NCBI GenBank assembly: GCA_951812925.1
Contig: OX638369.1
Span: 57,488,228 to 57,552,227 of the forward strand
DNA: 64,000 nt
Source of the DNA: Calliopum simillimum
Taxonomy: Eukaryota > Arthropoda > Insecta > Diptera > Lauxaniidae
Direction: 5' to 3'
Numbering within the stretch: the stretch's first letter is position 1; every line of letters begins with the position of its first letter. This document shows, piece by piece, positions 33,595 to 44,194 of the stretch. The position numbers and the translations under genes were made by a program. The notes below the pieces were generated by a model. The model was not told where the DNA came from and made no database searches. It saw only the letters and a list, made by a program, of their open reading frames with translations.

Positions 33595-34150
33595 AAAAAA
33601 GTAACAAGCGCGAAGAATCAGACCACCTGAACTTTATGTTTTCGGGGTCGCTGAGTTCGAATATGGTGCCAGAATAGCGAAGTTGGTTCGCGTTTCTTCA
33701 GAAATCAACAATAATGCTGAAAATTAGAGATTTTTCCTGGTTTCTGAAAAAACGCGAACCAACTTCGCTAATCTGACACCATATTCGAATTCAGCGACCC
33801 CGAAAACATAAAGTTCAAGTGGTCTGATTCTTCGCGCAGGGTACTTACTTTTTTGGCCTGTGCACAGGACTACAAAAAATTTCCATGCGCGAACGATCAG
33901 ACCACCTGAACTTTATGTTTTCGGGGTCGCTGAGTCCGAATATGGTGCCAGAATAGCGGAGTTGGTTCGAGTTTTTTCACAAATCAAAAATAATGCTGAA
34001 AAAATAAAAAAATTTTTCAGCATAATTGTTGATTTCTGAAAAAACGCGAACCAACTTCGCTATTCTGGCACCATATTCGGATTCAGCGACCCAGAAAACA
34101 TAAAGTTCAGGTGGTCTGATCTTTCGCGCAGGGTACTTTTTTTTTGTGGG
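33595..34150. mobile_element. Two palindromic MITE units in tandem
   Basis: Each unit (about 33607-33838 and 33890-34133) is a palindrome bounded by GCGCGAA.GATCAGACCACCT-type text with CCAACTTCGCTA in the inner arm. The units differ mainly in the hairpin centre. GGGTACTT...GGCCTGTG follows each unit on the right. It is a dimer of one fold-back family. Confidence 0.75.
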
Positions 34151-34355
34151 CCTGTGTTATTTATCGCTTTATTTATTCGTTTTCCGCTAGAAAAATACTG
34201 TTGTTGATAGAGTGGCAGACATGAAAACCTGTCCCAACCCCATCTTCTAATTTGAAACCATCTGAATAAATGTTTAAAGCCTCAGTCAGATCAAAAACTC
34301 GAGACTTCCAGAATTCCCAAGATGAGATAGCTAGTGACTTATTTTTGGTCTAAAG

Positions 34356-34847
34356 CAGAGGTGTGCACACAAGTAGCGTAAGGGAGCTAAAATATTTAAT
34401 CGGCTGATTAAAAGAGCTAGCTCACGAAATTTGCAAAATGCAAGTCCCCAAGCATGCTTCGAAAAAAATTAAAATATAAAAATTTCAAATTCGAGGGACT
34501 TCAAGCTGCATGAAATTGTTGTTGCGGTCGCTCGCAATGAATTTTATTTTTTGAAGTTCGTAGAGAATCAGCGTATGCAATTGTTGTTGCAAATTTTGTT
34601 GTTGTTGTTTACTGATATTCATTCGTTGGTTTCCTTCAAAACTAGAATTGGACTGACACTTGCGAACAAGTAGCGTGTTAAATTCGGCAGGATATTTGTA
34701 CTTTTTGTTGTTGTTGGCTTCTGTTTAGAAAAACTTAGCATTTGAAAAAAACATAAACTCAGGCCTTACGTTTATGACGTAAGGCTTCAAAATCAAGTTT
34801 ATATGGGAGCAAGATGAAAAAATTTTTGCTCCAAGTGCACACCTCTG
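34356..34847. mobile_element. hAT MITE with 8-bp target duplication
   Basis: Ends CAGAGGTGTGCAC and GTGCACACCTCTG are perfect inverted repeats, flanked by an exact 8-bp direct repeat GTCTAAAG (34348-34355 and 34848-34855). CAG.G ends and an 8-bp duplication identify the hAT superfamily. AAGTAGCGT occurs subterminally at both 34371 and 34671. No coding capacity. Confidence 0.9.
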
Positions 34848-34855
34848 GTCTAAAG

Positions 34856-36470
34856 AATCAATAAACATATTAGATATATAAAATGCCTGATCTTAACATT
34901 TTGTTCAAAACCAACAAGCAATCTTTTGTGTCTGAAAAAATATTACAAAAAAATTTGAGTTTAATTCGAAGAAAATTTTTTCACTTCTCGTACGTTCATT
35001 TGGAAGCTTTATTACGACCTTTCCTTGTCGATTATTGCAAAACAATTGCTCCAAAAAATGTATTAAATTTATGAAATTTTCTTTCGATCATTCTCCATCG
35101 ATTCTTGTAATGAAATATATTCAAAAAATGTATCCAAAACCTCAGAGGATTTTCTTCGACCTTCCCCATCGATAAAATATTATATTCTACTGTAACTCCT
35201 TGGAGCACAAGATAACATCAGTTGTTTTAAAAAAATTGACCCGCGATTTGGATCACAGACGCCCTTCAATAGAGTTTATTCGGTCTTTCTTAGCCACTTT
35301 TGCTCCAAGCGTTCTGCAAGCTTACTTTTCTCCACGATCTACTTGCTGTATTTTTTTTGCTCCTGAAAAGTAGATAAGTACGATAATTTACAACGGACTT
35401 TACGATTTCTATATAGAGTTAAAACTTCCTAAAGGAATCGAAATGTTTGCCTGGAAGTTTTTTCTCCGAAAAGTTGTTTGTGATGAAGTTTTGCACACTT
35501 TTGGGTAATTACCCCCATCATGAAGATATATTTTGTGAAACGTGATCTGTTATTATTGTTTGCATGAAAATAAGAGTTTTTTTAAAGATAGAATTAATTG
35601 CATACCAAGTATAAAGTTAATTTGATAAGTACACAGTGACTAAACAATATCTGACTAAACATTTTTGGTTAAATTATTCGATAAACAGGCATTTTTAGGA
35701 AATTCGCGAGTATGATTCCTCCAAAATATTTTTTATTTATTTATCGCAGACATTCGTAAGCAAAGCGTGATAAACATGTGAGTTAGTGTTTTTTTGTTAA
35801 ACTTTTTTTAAAGTCATATATTAGTTTCCTGTTTTGAGCAATAAGAGAAATCTACTATCTAGAACATTTTTGAAAATATACTTTAGAGATAACTCAAGTT
35901 CATTGAAGAAATTTCATTAGGAATAAAAATGTTAGCTAGGGAGGAGAGAGCCACTCGAAGGATGACTTTAATTTTATTTTTTGTGCTGGAGAAGCCACAG
36001 CTTCTTAATCGAAAGAGTCTACTTTTTGTTCAAATCTTGCATAAACCGTATTTGTTTAAAAATTTCAAATAATGTATCGGATTCTACGGATGAAAGTTCC
36101 ATATTCTAATTATATAGCATCAAAATAAAGTAAAAACGGTATTTTTTGCTTGCTTAGGATAAGATATCTCAAAAGCCATATGAGATACAGTAATTCCAAG
36201 GCCGGATTCGGATTCAGCATTGCAAAATAAATTTACAATAAATACTTTTATATTTGCTTGTTGTGTTTAATTTTTTCATTTTTTTTTTTATTTTATATGG
36301 GATACATATTTTTGCGATATTTCTCGGAGTTGATCAGCTACGATTTCGTGGTTTGCATTTCTTAGACCACTAAACTAGTACAAATGAAACCATATTCACA
36401 GCTTTTGTCCACATTTTCATCACACCCTTCGACTGTTCAAGAGGGGTTCTACGCCCCTTTCCAAAAATTT
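34856..36470. other. Unassigned intergenic DNA
   Basis: AT-rich; no repeat ends, RNA genes or convincing exons were found. The 63-codon frame at 34883-35074 has no recognisable domain. Confidence 0.4.
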
Positions 36471-38290
36471 GCCTAGTGTTAGTTCAGAGCAGAGTCTTTC
36501 TTTGTGTTACCGACCAAGATTCGACTTGACATCTCCGATTTTTATGAAAATTGGTGAAAAGTTAGTATTTGACACACATATTACTATGGTAAAATGATTT
36601 TCCAAAATTCCAAAAATTTTCAAGATATTGGCCATATTAAGTTCGATCCAACCTTTGGATACTCCCATATTTGAAAATTTATAGCTCCTCGGCTTTTTAA
36701 CCGATTTAATGAAATTTTCAGAGTTTCTGTAGAAAAGTATGAGCTTTTGAAAAAATATAATAGGGGAACTGATGCTATTGTAGTATAGTTTTTCAATGTG
36801 GTATGGTCGCATATCTCCGATTTGGGAAAGAATCTGCGAACGTCACTGCTTTTATCCTGTCAGAAAACATGAAAAACCTGGGATGTGTTGCTGTCATGCA
36901 CCAAACAAAATTTTTCCGATGTCAGTTGAACGAAACGTAAGTCGCGTGTGGTTGACTTTTTTCCGGATTTTTTGCAAAAAAGTTTTGTTAAGAAAAGTTT
37001 CTTTTTGGTGAAGTTTTATTTGTATTCAATAAGGTAAGTGCTTAGTATTGCGAAATAAATGTTTAAATGTGTAAATTCGCAAAGTTTTCCATTCTATTTT
37101 TAGAATTTTGTAATTTCTAAAAATTGGCCAGTGTGGTATAGTCGGGACTCGCTAATGTGGTATATGAATATTTTTTGTTACTCTAAACATTGTTTGATTG
37201 CTGTTTATTTTTTTATAAAAACTATGAGTTACATTGGTTCTCAAATGTAAATGTTATTATGAACTTATTTCATACCTTTCAAATTTTATATTTGGTTGTA
37301 TGGTTAAGTAAGCCACATTACCCTACTTATATGTACCACATTATCCGCCCACTTTACAAGTAATGATCAGTATATACACCACATTGCCTTACCATACATA
37401 CCACATTACCTGTCAACTTTTTGAAAACAGATTTTTTGACTTTTTTCAGATTTTGTTCAATAACTTTTTTTAATGAAATTGCACACATTTTATTGAAAAA
37501 TATTCTGTAGCCAATACTACACTGATCAGCATAAAGAAATTTGGCTGAATTTGATTTAACGGTTCTCTTGCGAACTTCAGAAAAAAATTACCTATACCAC
37601 AATAGCATCAGTTCCCCTAACACTGAAAAAAAAATTATGTTTTTGGTCGAAAAAAACATTTGTTTTTTCTAAAACCATTTTTATTTAAAAGTAAATTTTA
37701 TTACAATTATTTTTCAGCCCTCAAAATTGTGGTATGTCTTACGGTTATCAAGTTATGAGTTTTTGAAGTTGTATATTGTTGTGTTTATCATGAATCGTTG
37801 GGGCGCGTGCGCTACCATACAAGGCTGCCACCGTCCGGACGGTATTTTATTTTCAGTCATCCTTAGTGAAATTTTTCATGTAATTTTTTTGTGGAATATT
37901 TTAACCCATTATAACCAAGTTTTTGAATAAAGCGGTCAAAAAGACCCATAAAAACGGGATATAATGGGTTAAGATATTCTAGAAAATTGTTCCTTGCTTC
38001 ATTTCATGTTAACATTTTAGAACATATTACAGAAACCCTGAAAATTTCATCAAAATCGGTTAAAAAGCCGTAGAGCTATAAATTTTCAAATATAGGAGTA
38101 TTCAAAGGTTAAATCGAACTTCCTATGGCCGCCATCTTGAAAATTTTCTGTACTTCGGACATTTCACCACAGTAAAATGTGTGTCAAATCCTAACATTTT
38201 ACCAATTTTCATAGAAATCGGAGATGTCAAGTCAAATCTTGGTCGATAACGCAAAGAAAGACTCTGCTCTGAACTAACACTAGGCACTAG
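36471..38290. mobile_element. Palindromic element, family F, split by a nested insertion
   Basis: The left arm (about 36474-36760) starts TGCCTAGTGTTAGTTCAGAG and is repeated inverted at about 38020-38285. Removing the nested element at 36763-37617 brings the arms closer but still leaves a spacer of about 400 bp. No clear target duplication. Confidence 0.7.
36763..37617. mobile_element. TA-flanked element with repeated subterminal TGTGGTAT motif
   Basis: The 26-bp ends begin GGGGAACTGATGCTATTGT and differ at one position; TA flanks them (36761-36762 and 37618-37619). Inside, TGTGGTAT words point inward from the left (36797, 37132, 37156) and their complements ATACCACA / TACCACATT point inward from the right (37333, 37377, 37398). 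The style (GGGG ends, TA target) matches the pogo-type element at 20110. An open frame at 36796-37011 has no recognisable domain. Confidence 0.8.
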
Positions 38291-38449
38291 ACTCAGCTGG
38301 TTATTATCTGAAATGTGATTGCAGCACTTCAAAAAACGCTTTCTGTATAGAATTTTTAAGATTTTGCGTAATTCTGAATTAATCAAGTTTTAGTTCAGAG
38401 CTTGCTCTTAGTGTTTCTTGTAATCGTGTACATTTTGGTTGCTTTATCG

Positions 38450-39616
38450 TAAACTAGCCTTCTTTGCCCGCTTCGCTAGGCATGTTTGTTTTGTATTTTG
38501 ATTCCCAATAGAGTAGAAGGTATACAGGGATAAAATTTTGATTTACGCCACTGCCACGTCACTAATAAAAATTTAGGTATTTTGAGAAAGTTAATTTAAT
38601 TTCAAACCATCTTAAAAATTGGCAATGGCATAGCTGGAGTGTCCCAGGAAACCATCAATTAAGGCTTGTTGATAGTTTGCCTTAGATATTTTTCCTGTAG
38701 TACATCTAGATATTCTTCGTTTTGACTATGAAGCCTTCGGGTGACCTTCGGGAATCATCAGTAGGGTGAAGCGCTGCTCTATGGAGATTTTTTATTTTTA
38801 CATATTCTAAACGGCTCAGTGCGGAAAAGGTGCTCCGTCAGTCACCTTTAAGAGGTGTATAAATATTTTTTCAAAATTTTGAGCTTTAGTACTGCCACAA
38901 GTCAATCAAACCTTAACCACATCCTGGGAATATAGGGAAAAACTCAAAGTTGGTAAACTGAAGTTTTTTGATGAGGTTTCGTTCGTCCCCTTCACCTGAG
39001 TTGGAAAACATGAATATTAAAATCCAGACTCTTCCTTCTTGCGAATAAACTGGGCTTAAGCCCCCTTTTTCGAGGCATGTTTAAATTACCTATATTATAG
39101 TTACCTCTAAGTCTTGGAAATTAAAATGTTTCGATCAGGCCTGTTCGTTAATCTGTCCAAAGTTGGAAAACAAAAAAATTTAATCGGCACAATTCCTTTT
39201 TGCGAATAAAACGAGCTCAAGCGCCTTTTTTCTTGGTATTTTTTAATTATTAATACTAAATCGACCTCCAAATGTTGGCATTGAAAATTTTTGATGAGGT
39301 TTTGTTTGTTAGCTTCTTGTGAGTGTGATAAGGTGAAGAAGTGAATCAAAACAACTCCTTCTTTCGAACAAACTGGTTTTAAGCCCCTTTTTTGCCTCTA
39401 AAAGTTTGAATAAAACATACAACTTTCAACTCGCAATAACTAAGCTCACAATTGTTTATTTTCGGGTAAGTGTATAGAGAAATGTTCATGGAACATACAT
39501 ATATGTATTTTGACAAAACATTTTAGAAAACCATTGCTTTGTTGATTGATAAATCAGCGCAAATATTATTTTCTGTCAGAATAATTTTTATGTTTTTCAT
39601 ATGAAATTCATAAATA
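38450..39616. repeat. Minisatellite-bearing interspersed repeat, left part
   Basis: It starts with AACTAGCCTTCTTTGCCCGC (38450) and contains two kinds of tandem unit: one ending CTAGATATTCTTCGTTTTGA (about 38650-38760, repeated at 41350-41600) and one of about 160 bp with GAATAAACTGGGCTTAAGCC (near 39045, 39205 and 39365). The DD41D mariner interrupts it. Confidence 0.6.
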
Positions 39617-39618
39617 TA

Positions 39619-40873
39619 AAGGGTGTTTTTTTTAGAGGTATAGAACTTCGAATTGAAATAAAACACAAGAAAATCGTTTTAATGTCCATCAGTTTGGCTT
39701 TATTGGAAGGATAATTTTATGCCATTAATGTTTAATGTTTCGGGCATGTGGCCGCCGCGGCTGGCTCGAATAAAGCCAATTCTACAGGTCCAATTTTCAA
39801 CCACTTTTTCGAGCATATGGGGCCGTATGTCGGCAATAACACCACGAATGTTGGCTTCCAAGTCCCCTAACGTTTCTGGTTTGTTGGCGTAGACGAGCGA
39901 CTTCACATATCCCCAAAGAAAATAATCCAATGGTGTCAAATCACACGATCTTGGTGGCCAATTGACAGGTCCATTCCGCGAAATTATGCGCTCATCGAAT
40001 GTTTCCTTCAATAAATCGATTGTGACGTGCGCTGTGTGGCATAAAGCGCCGTCTTGTTGGAACCACAACTCATCCACATTCATGCCATCCAATTCGGTTA
40101 TCATGGCTCTATACCGGTCTCCATTAACGGTAACTGACTCTCCAGCATTATTTCGGAAGAAGTATGGCCCAATGACTCCACCAGCCCATAGAGCACACCA
40201 AACAGTCAGTTTTTGTGGATGTAATGGCGTCTCAAGGGTCTCATGTGGATTCTCTTCACTCCAAATGCGGCAATTTTGCTTGTTGACGTAGCCATTCAAC
40301 CAAAAATGAGCCTCATCACTGAACAAAATTTTGCGATGAAAATCAGCATCGAGATCAATCTCATTTTCGGCCCATACACCAAAATCACGACGCATTGCAT
40401 GGTCTCGCGGCTTTAATTCTTGCACAAGCTGGATCTTGTAAGGTCGCAAGCCAAGATCTTTGCGCAAAATCTTCCATAAAGTTGATGGACAAAGCTCCAA
40501 TTGCTGTGCACGGTGGCGAATCGATTCATTCGGGTCCTCTTCAACATTTTGCTCTACAGCGGCAATTGTTTCTTCGGTGCGCACTGTTCGACGTCTCTGC
40601 GGATGCGTATTATCACATAGAGTAAACGTAGTGCGAAAACGATCCATGGTTAACCGAATTAATTGCTCTGATGGACGATTATGTCGACCATAAAATGGAC
40701 GGAGCTTGCGGTAAACTTCGCGAACTGAACCATTATTTTCGAAATAAATTTGCACGATTTCCAAGCGTTGTTCTTTTGTCAACCTGTTCATGATGAAATG
40801 GCAAACCAAACTGAACATAAATGACATTAGAGTTGCCAGATTCGAAAAACAAACCTCTAAAAAAAACACCCTT
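39619..40873 (-). mobile_element. Intact mariner-like element, DD41D group
   Basis: The 1255-bp element has 21-bp perfect terminal inverted repeats starting AAGGGTGTTTTTTTTAGAGG, flanked by TA (39617-39618 and 40874-40875), and carries an uninterrupted transposase frame (40791-39700). Perfect ends and an open frame indicate a recent insertion; it could be autonomous. Confidence 0.92.
39700..40791 (-). CDS. mariner DD41D transposase (363 aa)
   Basis: The start is the ATG at 40791 (M-N-R-L-T-K-E-Q-R); the frame is open further up, but that part runs into the terminal repeat and begins with GTG. The protein has an N-terminal helix-turn-helix region (about 1-110, with E-D-P-N-E-S-I-R-H-R-A as the second HTH entry), then the DDD catalytic core: Asp159 in L-F-S-D-E-A-H-F-W, Asp247 in F-Q-Q-D-G-A-L-C-H-T and Asp289 in L-T-P-L-D-Y-F-L-W-G. 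There are 41 residues between the second and third Asp, which defines the DD41D ('rosa'-type) group rather than DD34D mariners. It cuts and pastes its element at TA sites. Length is normal for the family; no stop or frameshift is seen. Confidence 0.92.
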   Translation of the reverse strand: MNRLTKEQRLEIVQIYFENNGSVREVYRKLRPFYGRHNRPSEQLIRLTMDRFRTTFTLCDNTHPQRRRTVRTEETIAAVEQNVEEDPNESIRHRAQQLELCPSTLWKILRKDLGLRPYKIQLVQELKPRDHAMRRDFGVWAENEIDLDADFHRKILFSDEAHFWLNGYVNKQNCRIWSEENPHETLETPLHPQKLTVWCALWAGGVIGPYFFRNNAGESVTVNGDRYRAMITELDGMNVDELWFQQDGALCHTAHVTIDLLKETFDERIISRNGPVNWPPRSCDLTPLDYFLWGYVKSLVYANKPETLGDLEANIRGVIADIRPHMLEKVVENWTCRIGFIRASRGGHMPETLNINGIKLSFQ

Positions 40874-40875
40874 TA

Positions 40876-41740
40876 CTTGCTTCAGCACACAATGAGGAGG
40901 AGCGCGGGTCTATGAAGATTTTTAATTTTTGCATATTCTAAATGGGCCAGGGAATAAAAGGTCATACTCAAATCAAATTGTTAGTGAAGCTGCTGCTGCT
41001 GTATGTGGTTCAGAAAGAAGAGATGGTCTCATCAAAACAAGGCTGGAATCACGAAGGACAATGCCTGCTTTTAATACTAAAAAGGAGTTCAAATTTGTTT
41101 AAAATATATTAAAATTATAATTAAAACCACAATTTGGACTCGTTTAAGCTCTTTTATTGGCTTTATCCCATACAAATAAACACAACGTAATATTTTTTTA
41201 TTTTTCAAAACTTTAATGTCTTTGTGGCAGTACAAAACATTAAAATATCAAAAAGTACCATATAACATTTTTTATTAAAAATATTATGGAGCATCTTTTC
41301 GCATGTGAGCCATTTCGAAAATCGTAAAAAAGAAATTTCGCTCCACCCTAATCATCAGGTATTCCAAAAAACTATCAGTTAAAGTTTGTTGATAATCCGC
41401 CATAGATTATTTCCCTCTCGTATACCTAGATATTCTTCGTTTTGACTATAAAGCCCTCGGGTGACCTTCGGCAAACTTCGGGTATTCCAAAAAAACTATC
41501 AGTTAAAACTTGTTGAAAGCTTGCCATAGATATTTTCACTCTAGTGTACCTAGATATTCTTCGTTTTGACTATTAAGCCTTCGGGTGGTCTTCGGAAACC
41601 TTCGTGTATCCTATGTCCGTCTCCTGGCTCTAAGCTACCTCCTCACCAATTTTCAGCCATATCGGTAAAGCCGTTCTTGAGTTATAAATAGTGTAACTAA
41701 CACGACTTTCTTTTATACTTATATATATAAGATAATGATA
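40876..41740. repeat. Minisatellite-bearing interspersed repeat, right part
   Basis: Continues the repeat broken by the mariner: units with CTAGATATTCTTCGTTTTGA occur near 41420 and 41540, spaced about 120 bp, and the stretch ends with ATATCGGTAAAGCCGTTC and TATACTTATATATATAAGAT (41713-41735). A 45-codon plus-strand frame at 40965-41102 (A-A-A-A-V-C-G-S-E-R-R-D then R-L-E-S-R-R-T-M-P) reads like the end of a protein, but I cannot name it. Confidence 0.55.
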
Positions 41741-42316
41741 GCATTTTGAATATTTTCTTTCAAGGATTTTAAGGTCAAGAATATAAAAACTTTTCGATAT
41801 CTGCCACGCCTCCTTTGTAGTTGTACAAATAGAAGGACAAAGTGAATATATAATGGGTGTAGAGTACAAAAACCAAAGTAAAGTGGATTCGAATCATGGT
41901 ACGTACTAAATGAGGTATGTACTATAAAATAAAGACTGATTTCACGTCCCAAGCTTGTCGACCTGAGTCAGGTCAGATACATGGCTTGGAATTGAGGGTA
42001 TTGCATTGGGAAGTACTTTGAACCTGGCCTTCGTATATTTCTGCGTTTTCCTTTGCTTTTACGTTTTGTTGTTTTTGCACTTTCGGTTGCGTACAAGTTG
42101 GCTTATATTGACTAGCCCTAAAAGCACGCTATAATTTCTTTAATGTTATATTGAATAACGAGAACACCTAATGGTGATGGTATGGTATTACCGGTAATGC
42201 AGTTAATATTAATTCTAAATTCTGCCTGAAAGCATATGTTGTTCATTTCTATTTGCCAATTTAAGATGCAAATACAACAGTGGTGTTACCAGAAAGAATC
42301 ATAAGTTGTCAAACAC
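41741..42316. other. Unassigned intergenic DNA
   Basis: No gene or repeat end recognised. Confidence 0.35.
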
Positions 42317-42325
42317 CAAACAGCA

Positions 42326-42647
42326 ATGTGTATGAACTTAGGGAAACAACTTCTGCGAGTGGTATCGGAAGTATGCTTGGAATTTACAGATATTTTGTTG
42401 TAAAAATAATAATTTGGTTGCTCTTAAATTCAGCGAGTTTCGATATTTTTTTTTTTTTTTTTTCAAGCGTAAATATTGAAGCGGTTTTTGTTGCTAATTT
42501 GCTGTGAAAAACAATAATTTTGTTGCTGTAATTTTTCTTTAAAAGTCACGACGTTTCGCTAAGTTCACAATAAAAGATTTGACTGCAAATTCCAAGCCTT
42601 TTCCCGATGCCATCCGAAAAAGTTGTCAGCCACAAGTTCATACACAT
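42326..42647. mobile_element. MITE with 9-bp target duplication, copy 2 of the 27957 family
   Basis: Ends ATGTGTATGAACTT and its complement, internal GGCTTGGAATTTGCAG-type arms as in the element at 27957, and a 9-bp direct repeat (C/G)AAACAGCA on both sides (42317-42325 and 42648-42656; one mismatch). This shorter copy supports the 9-bp duplication of the family. Confidence 0.75.
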
Positions 42648-42656
42648 GAAACAGCA

Positions 42657-43841
42657 ACTTGAAGATTTACCCCCTTATTCTGAATAAGAACTGAAATTGA
42701 ATAATTTAAATTGCAAGACTACATTACATCATGATGTCATCTTAAATAGTCCATAACTTTTAAAAGAAGCATTATTCAGAACGTAAAGAGGGAATTTTGA
42801 AAAAAATTAATATCACAAAAGCTCAATTCGCAATTTATCTATCCATTAAAAAAAAATCATGAATTGTGTAAATTTTCCCACTATATTTTTTAGGGTTTGA
42901 GCCCCCGGAACGGTGGTCAAAACGAAGATTTTTCAACTTTGTTCCACTGCCCGTAAATAACCCAGGGTACTCAAAATTAAATAGATAATTACATATCTAT
43001 AAATTCGGAAAATGCAAAATATCACGGACTGATCAAACAACCCTGGTATTTACTTCAAACCTTTGGTATTTGCAATTAAAACACCAAAATTACGTAAGTA
43101 TTTGTATTTTGTGTTTAAATACTTTTAAAAAAGTATTTTTCGTATCTCTCTGCACATTAAAAATTTTAGTTTAATTTCAAAACCATTTATATTTATATAG
43201 AACAATGCCAAAAAAAAAACATTAGTTTTAAACCATTTGGGAATAAATTTCGAACTTTTTTGGAAAAAATCAGAATTTAATACCAAAAAAGTTTTAAATC
43301 AATACTAAAGGTAATCAGAACTAAGAAAAGTAAACTAAAATTGCCTAATTGCCTATGCCTAACTACAATGTCATCATGAAAATCTAACACATTACTTTTT
43401 TTTGCTTTATTGTGTTCCTTATTTCGCTATAAAGTATTTGAATTTCATGATGTCATCTTAAAATGGTCATAACTTTGTAAGGAAAAATCGTAGATGACCA
43501 GTCAATAACTAATTTTGTAGATAGGGAATAATACCATTTTATAGAAAAGAGCAGAAACATTTTTTTCCTTCATAATCTCAAAAATAGCCAAAAACGGTTT
43601 TTTTACGTACCTAATTTTTAGGTTTTGATATTTCAGAGATAAAAAAAGCTACAGATTTAACTCAGAGTGGATAATACTTTTTGTTTTTTTGTTGTTTTTT
43701 TCACCGTTTAACCCTTTCGACCCCGAATTTTTCCCGATATCTATTAATCATGTTGTCTTTCTATTATATAAAATAGTTTTCAGCCGCCATCGCGCACTAC
43801 ATCAAGTTCGCTTCGTTTTCGCGCAGAGCGAAGAGATATAT
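42657..43841. other. Unassigned DNA with diverged repeat pieces
   Basis: About 42780-42940 resembles the old inverted-repeat arm at 30820-31330, and 43440-43620 resembles family C internal text (ATGATGTCATCTTAAAATGG). The rest is unassigned. Confidence 0.4.
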
Positions 43842-44094
43842 AACCAAGAGACGCAAAGAAGCACTGGAGCAATTTTTTGGAGTTTGTATTAGCCATAGGC
43901 GGTAGCTTTGACGAATTTAGAAGTTGAACGGCAGCGTAATTCAACCAAGAAATGATTTTATATCTTCTCTTCCGGATGAGAAGAGATGCCGTTCAAGTTC
44001 TAAATTCGTCACAGCTACCGTCTGTGAAAAATACAAGCCTCAAAAACTTGCTCCAGTGCTCTTTGCGTCTCTTGATAATAGGCCTGTTTTTTTG
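43842..44094. mobile_element. Small palindromic element
   Basis: CCAAGAGACGCAAAGA...GTTGAACGGCA is repeated inverted (TGCCGTTCAA...TCTTTGCGTCTCTTG) around a centre near 43968. It sits 100 bp from the Gypsy insertion. No target duplication resolved. Confidence 0.65.
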
Positions 44095-44194
44095 ACGCGT
44101 ATATATAATTGTGGTAATTTTCAAATTTCGATGACTTATGAACGGTGAGTCGTATGATAAAAAGGTGTCTTTTTCATTGAGAACCACATGCTCT

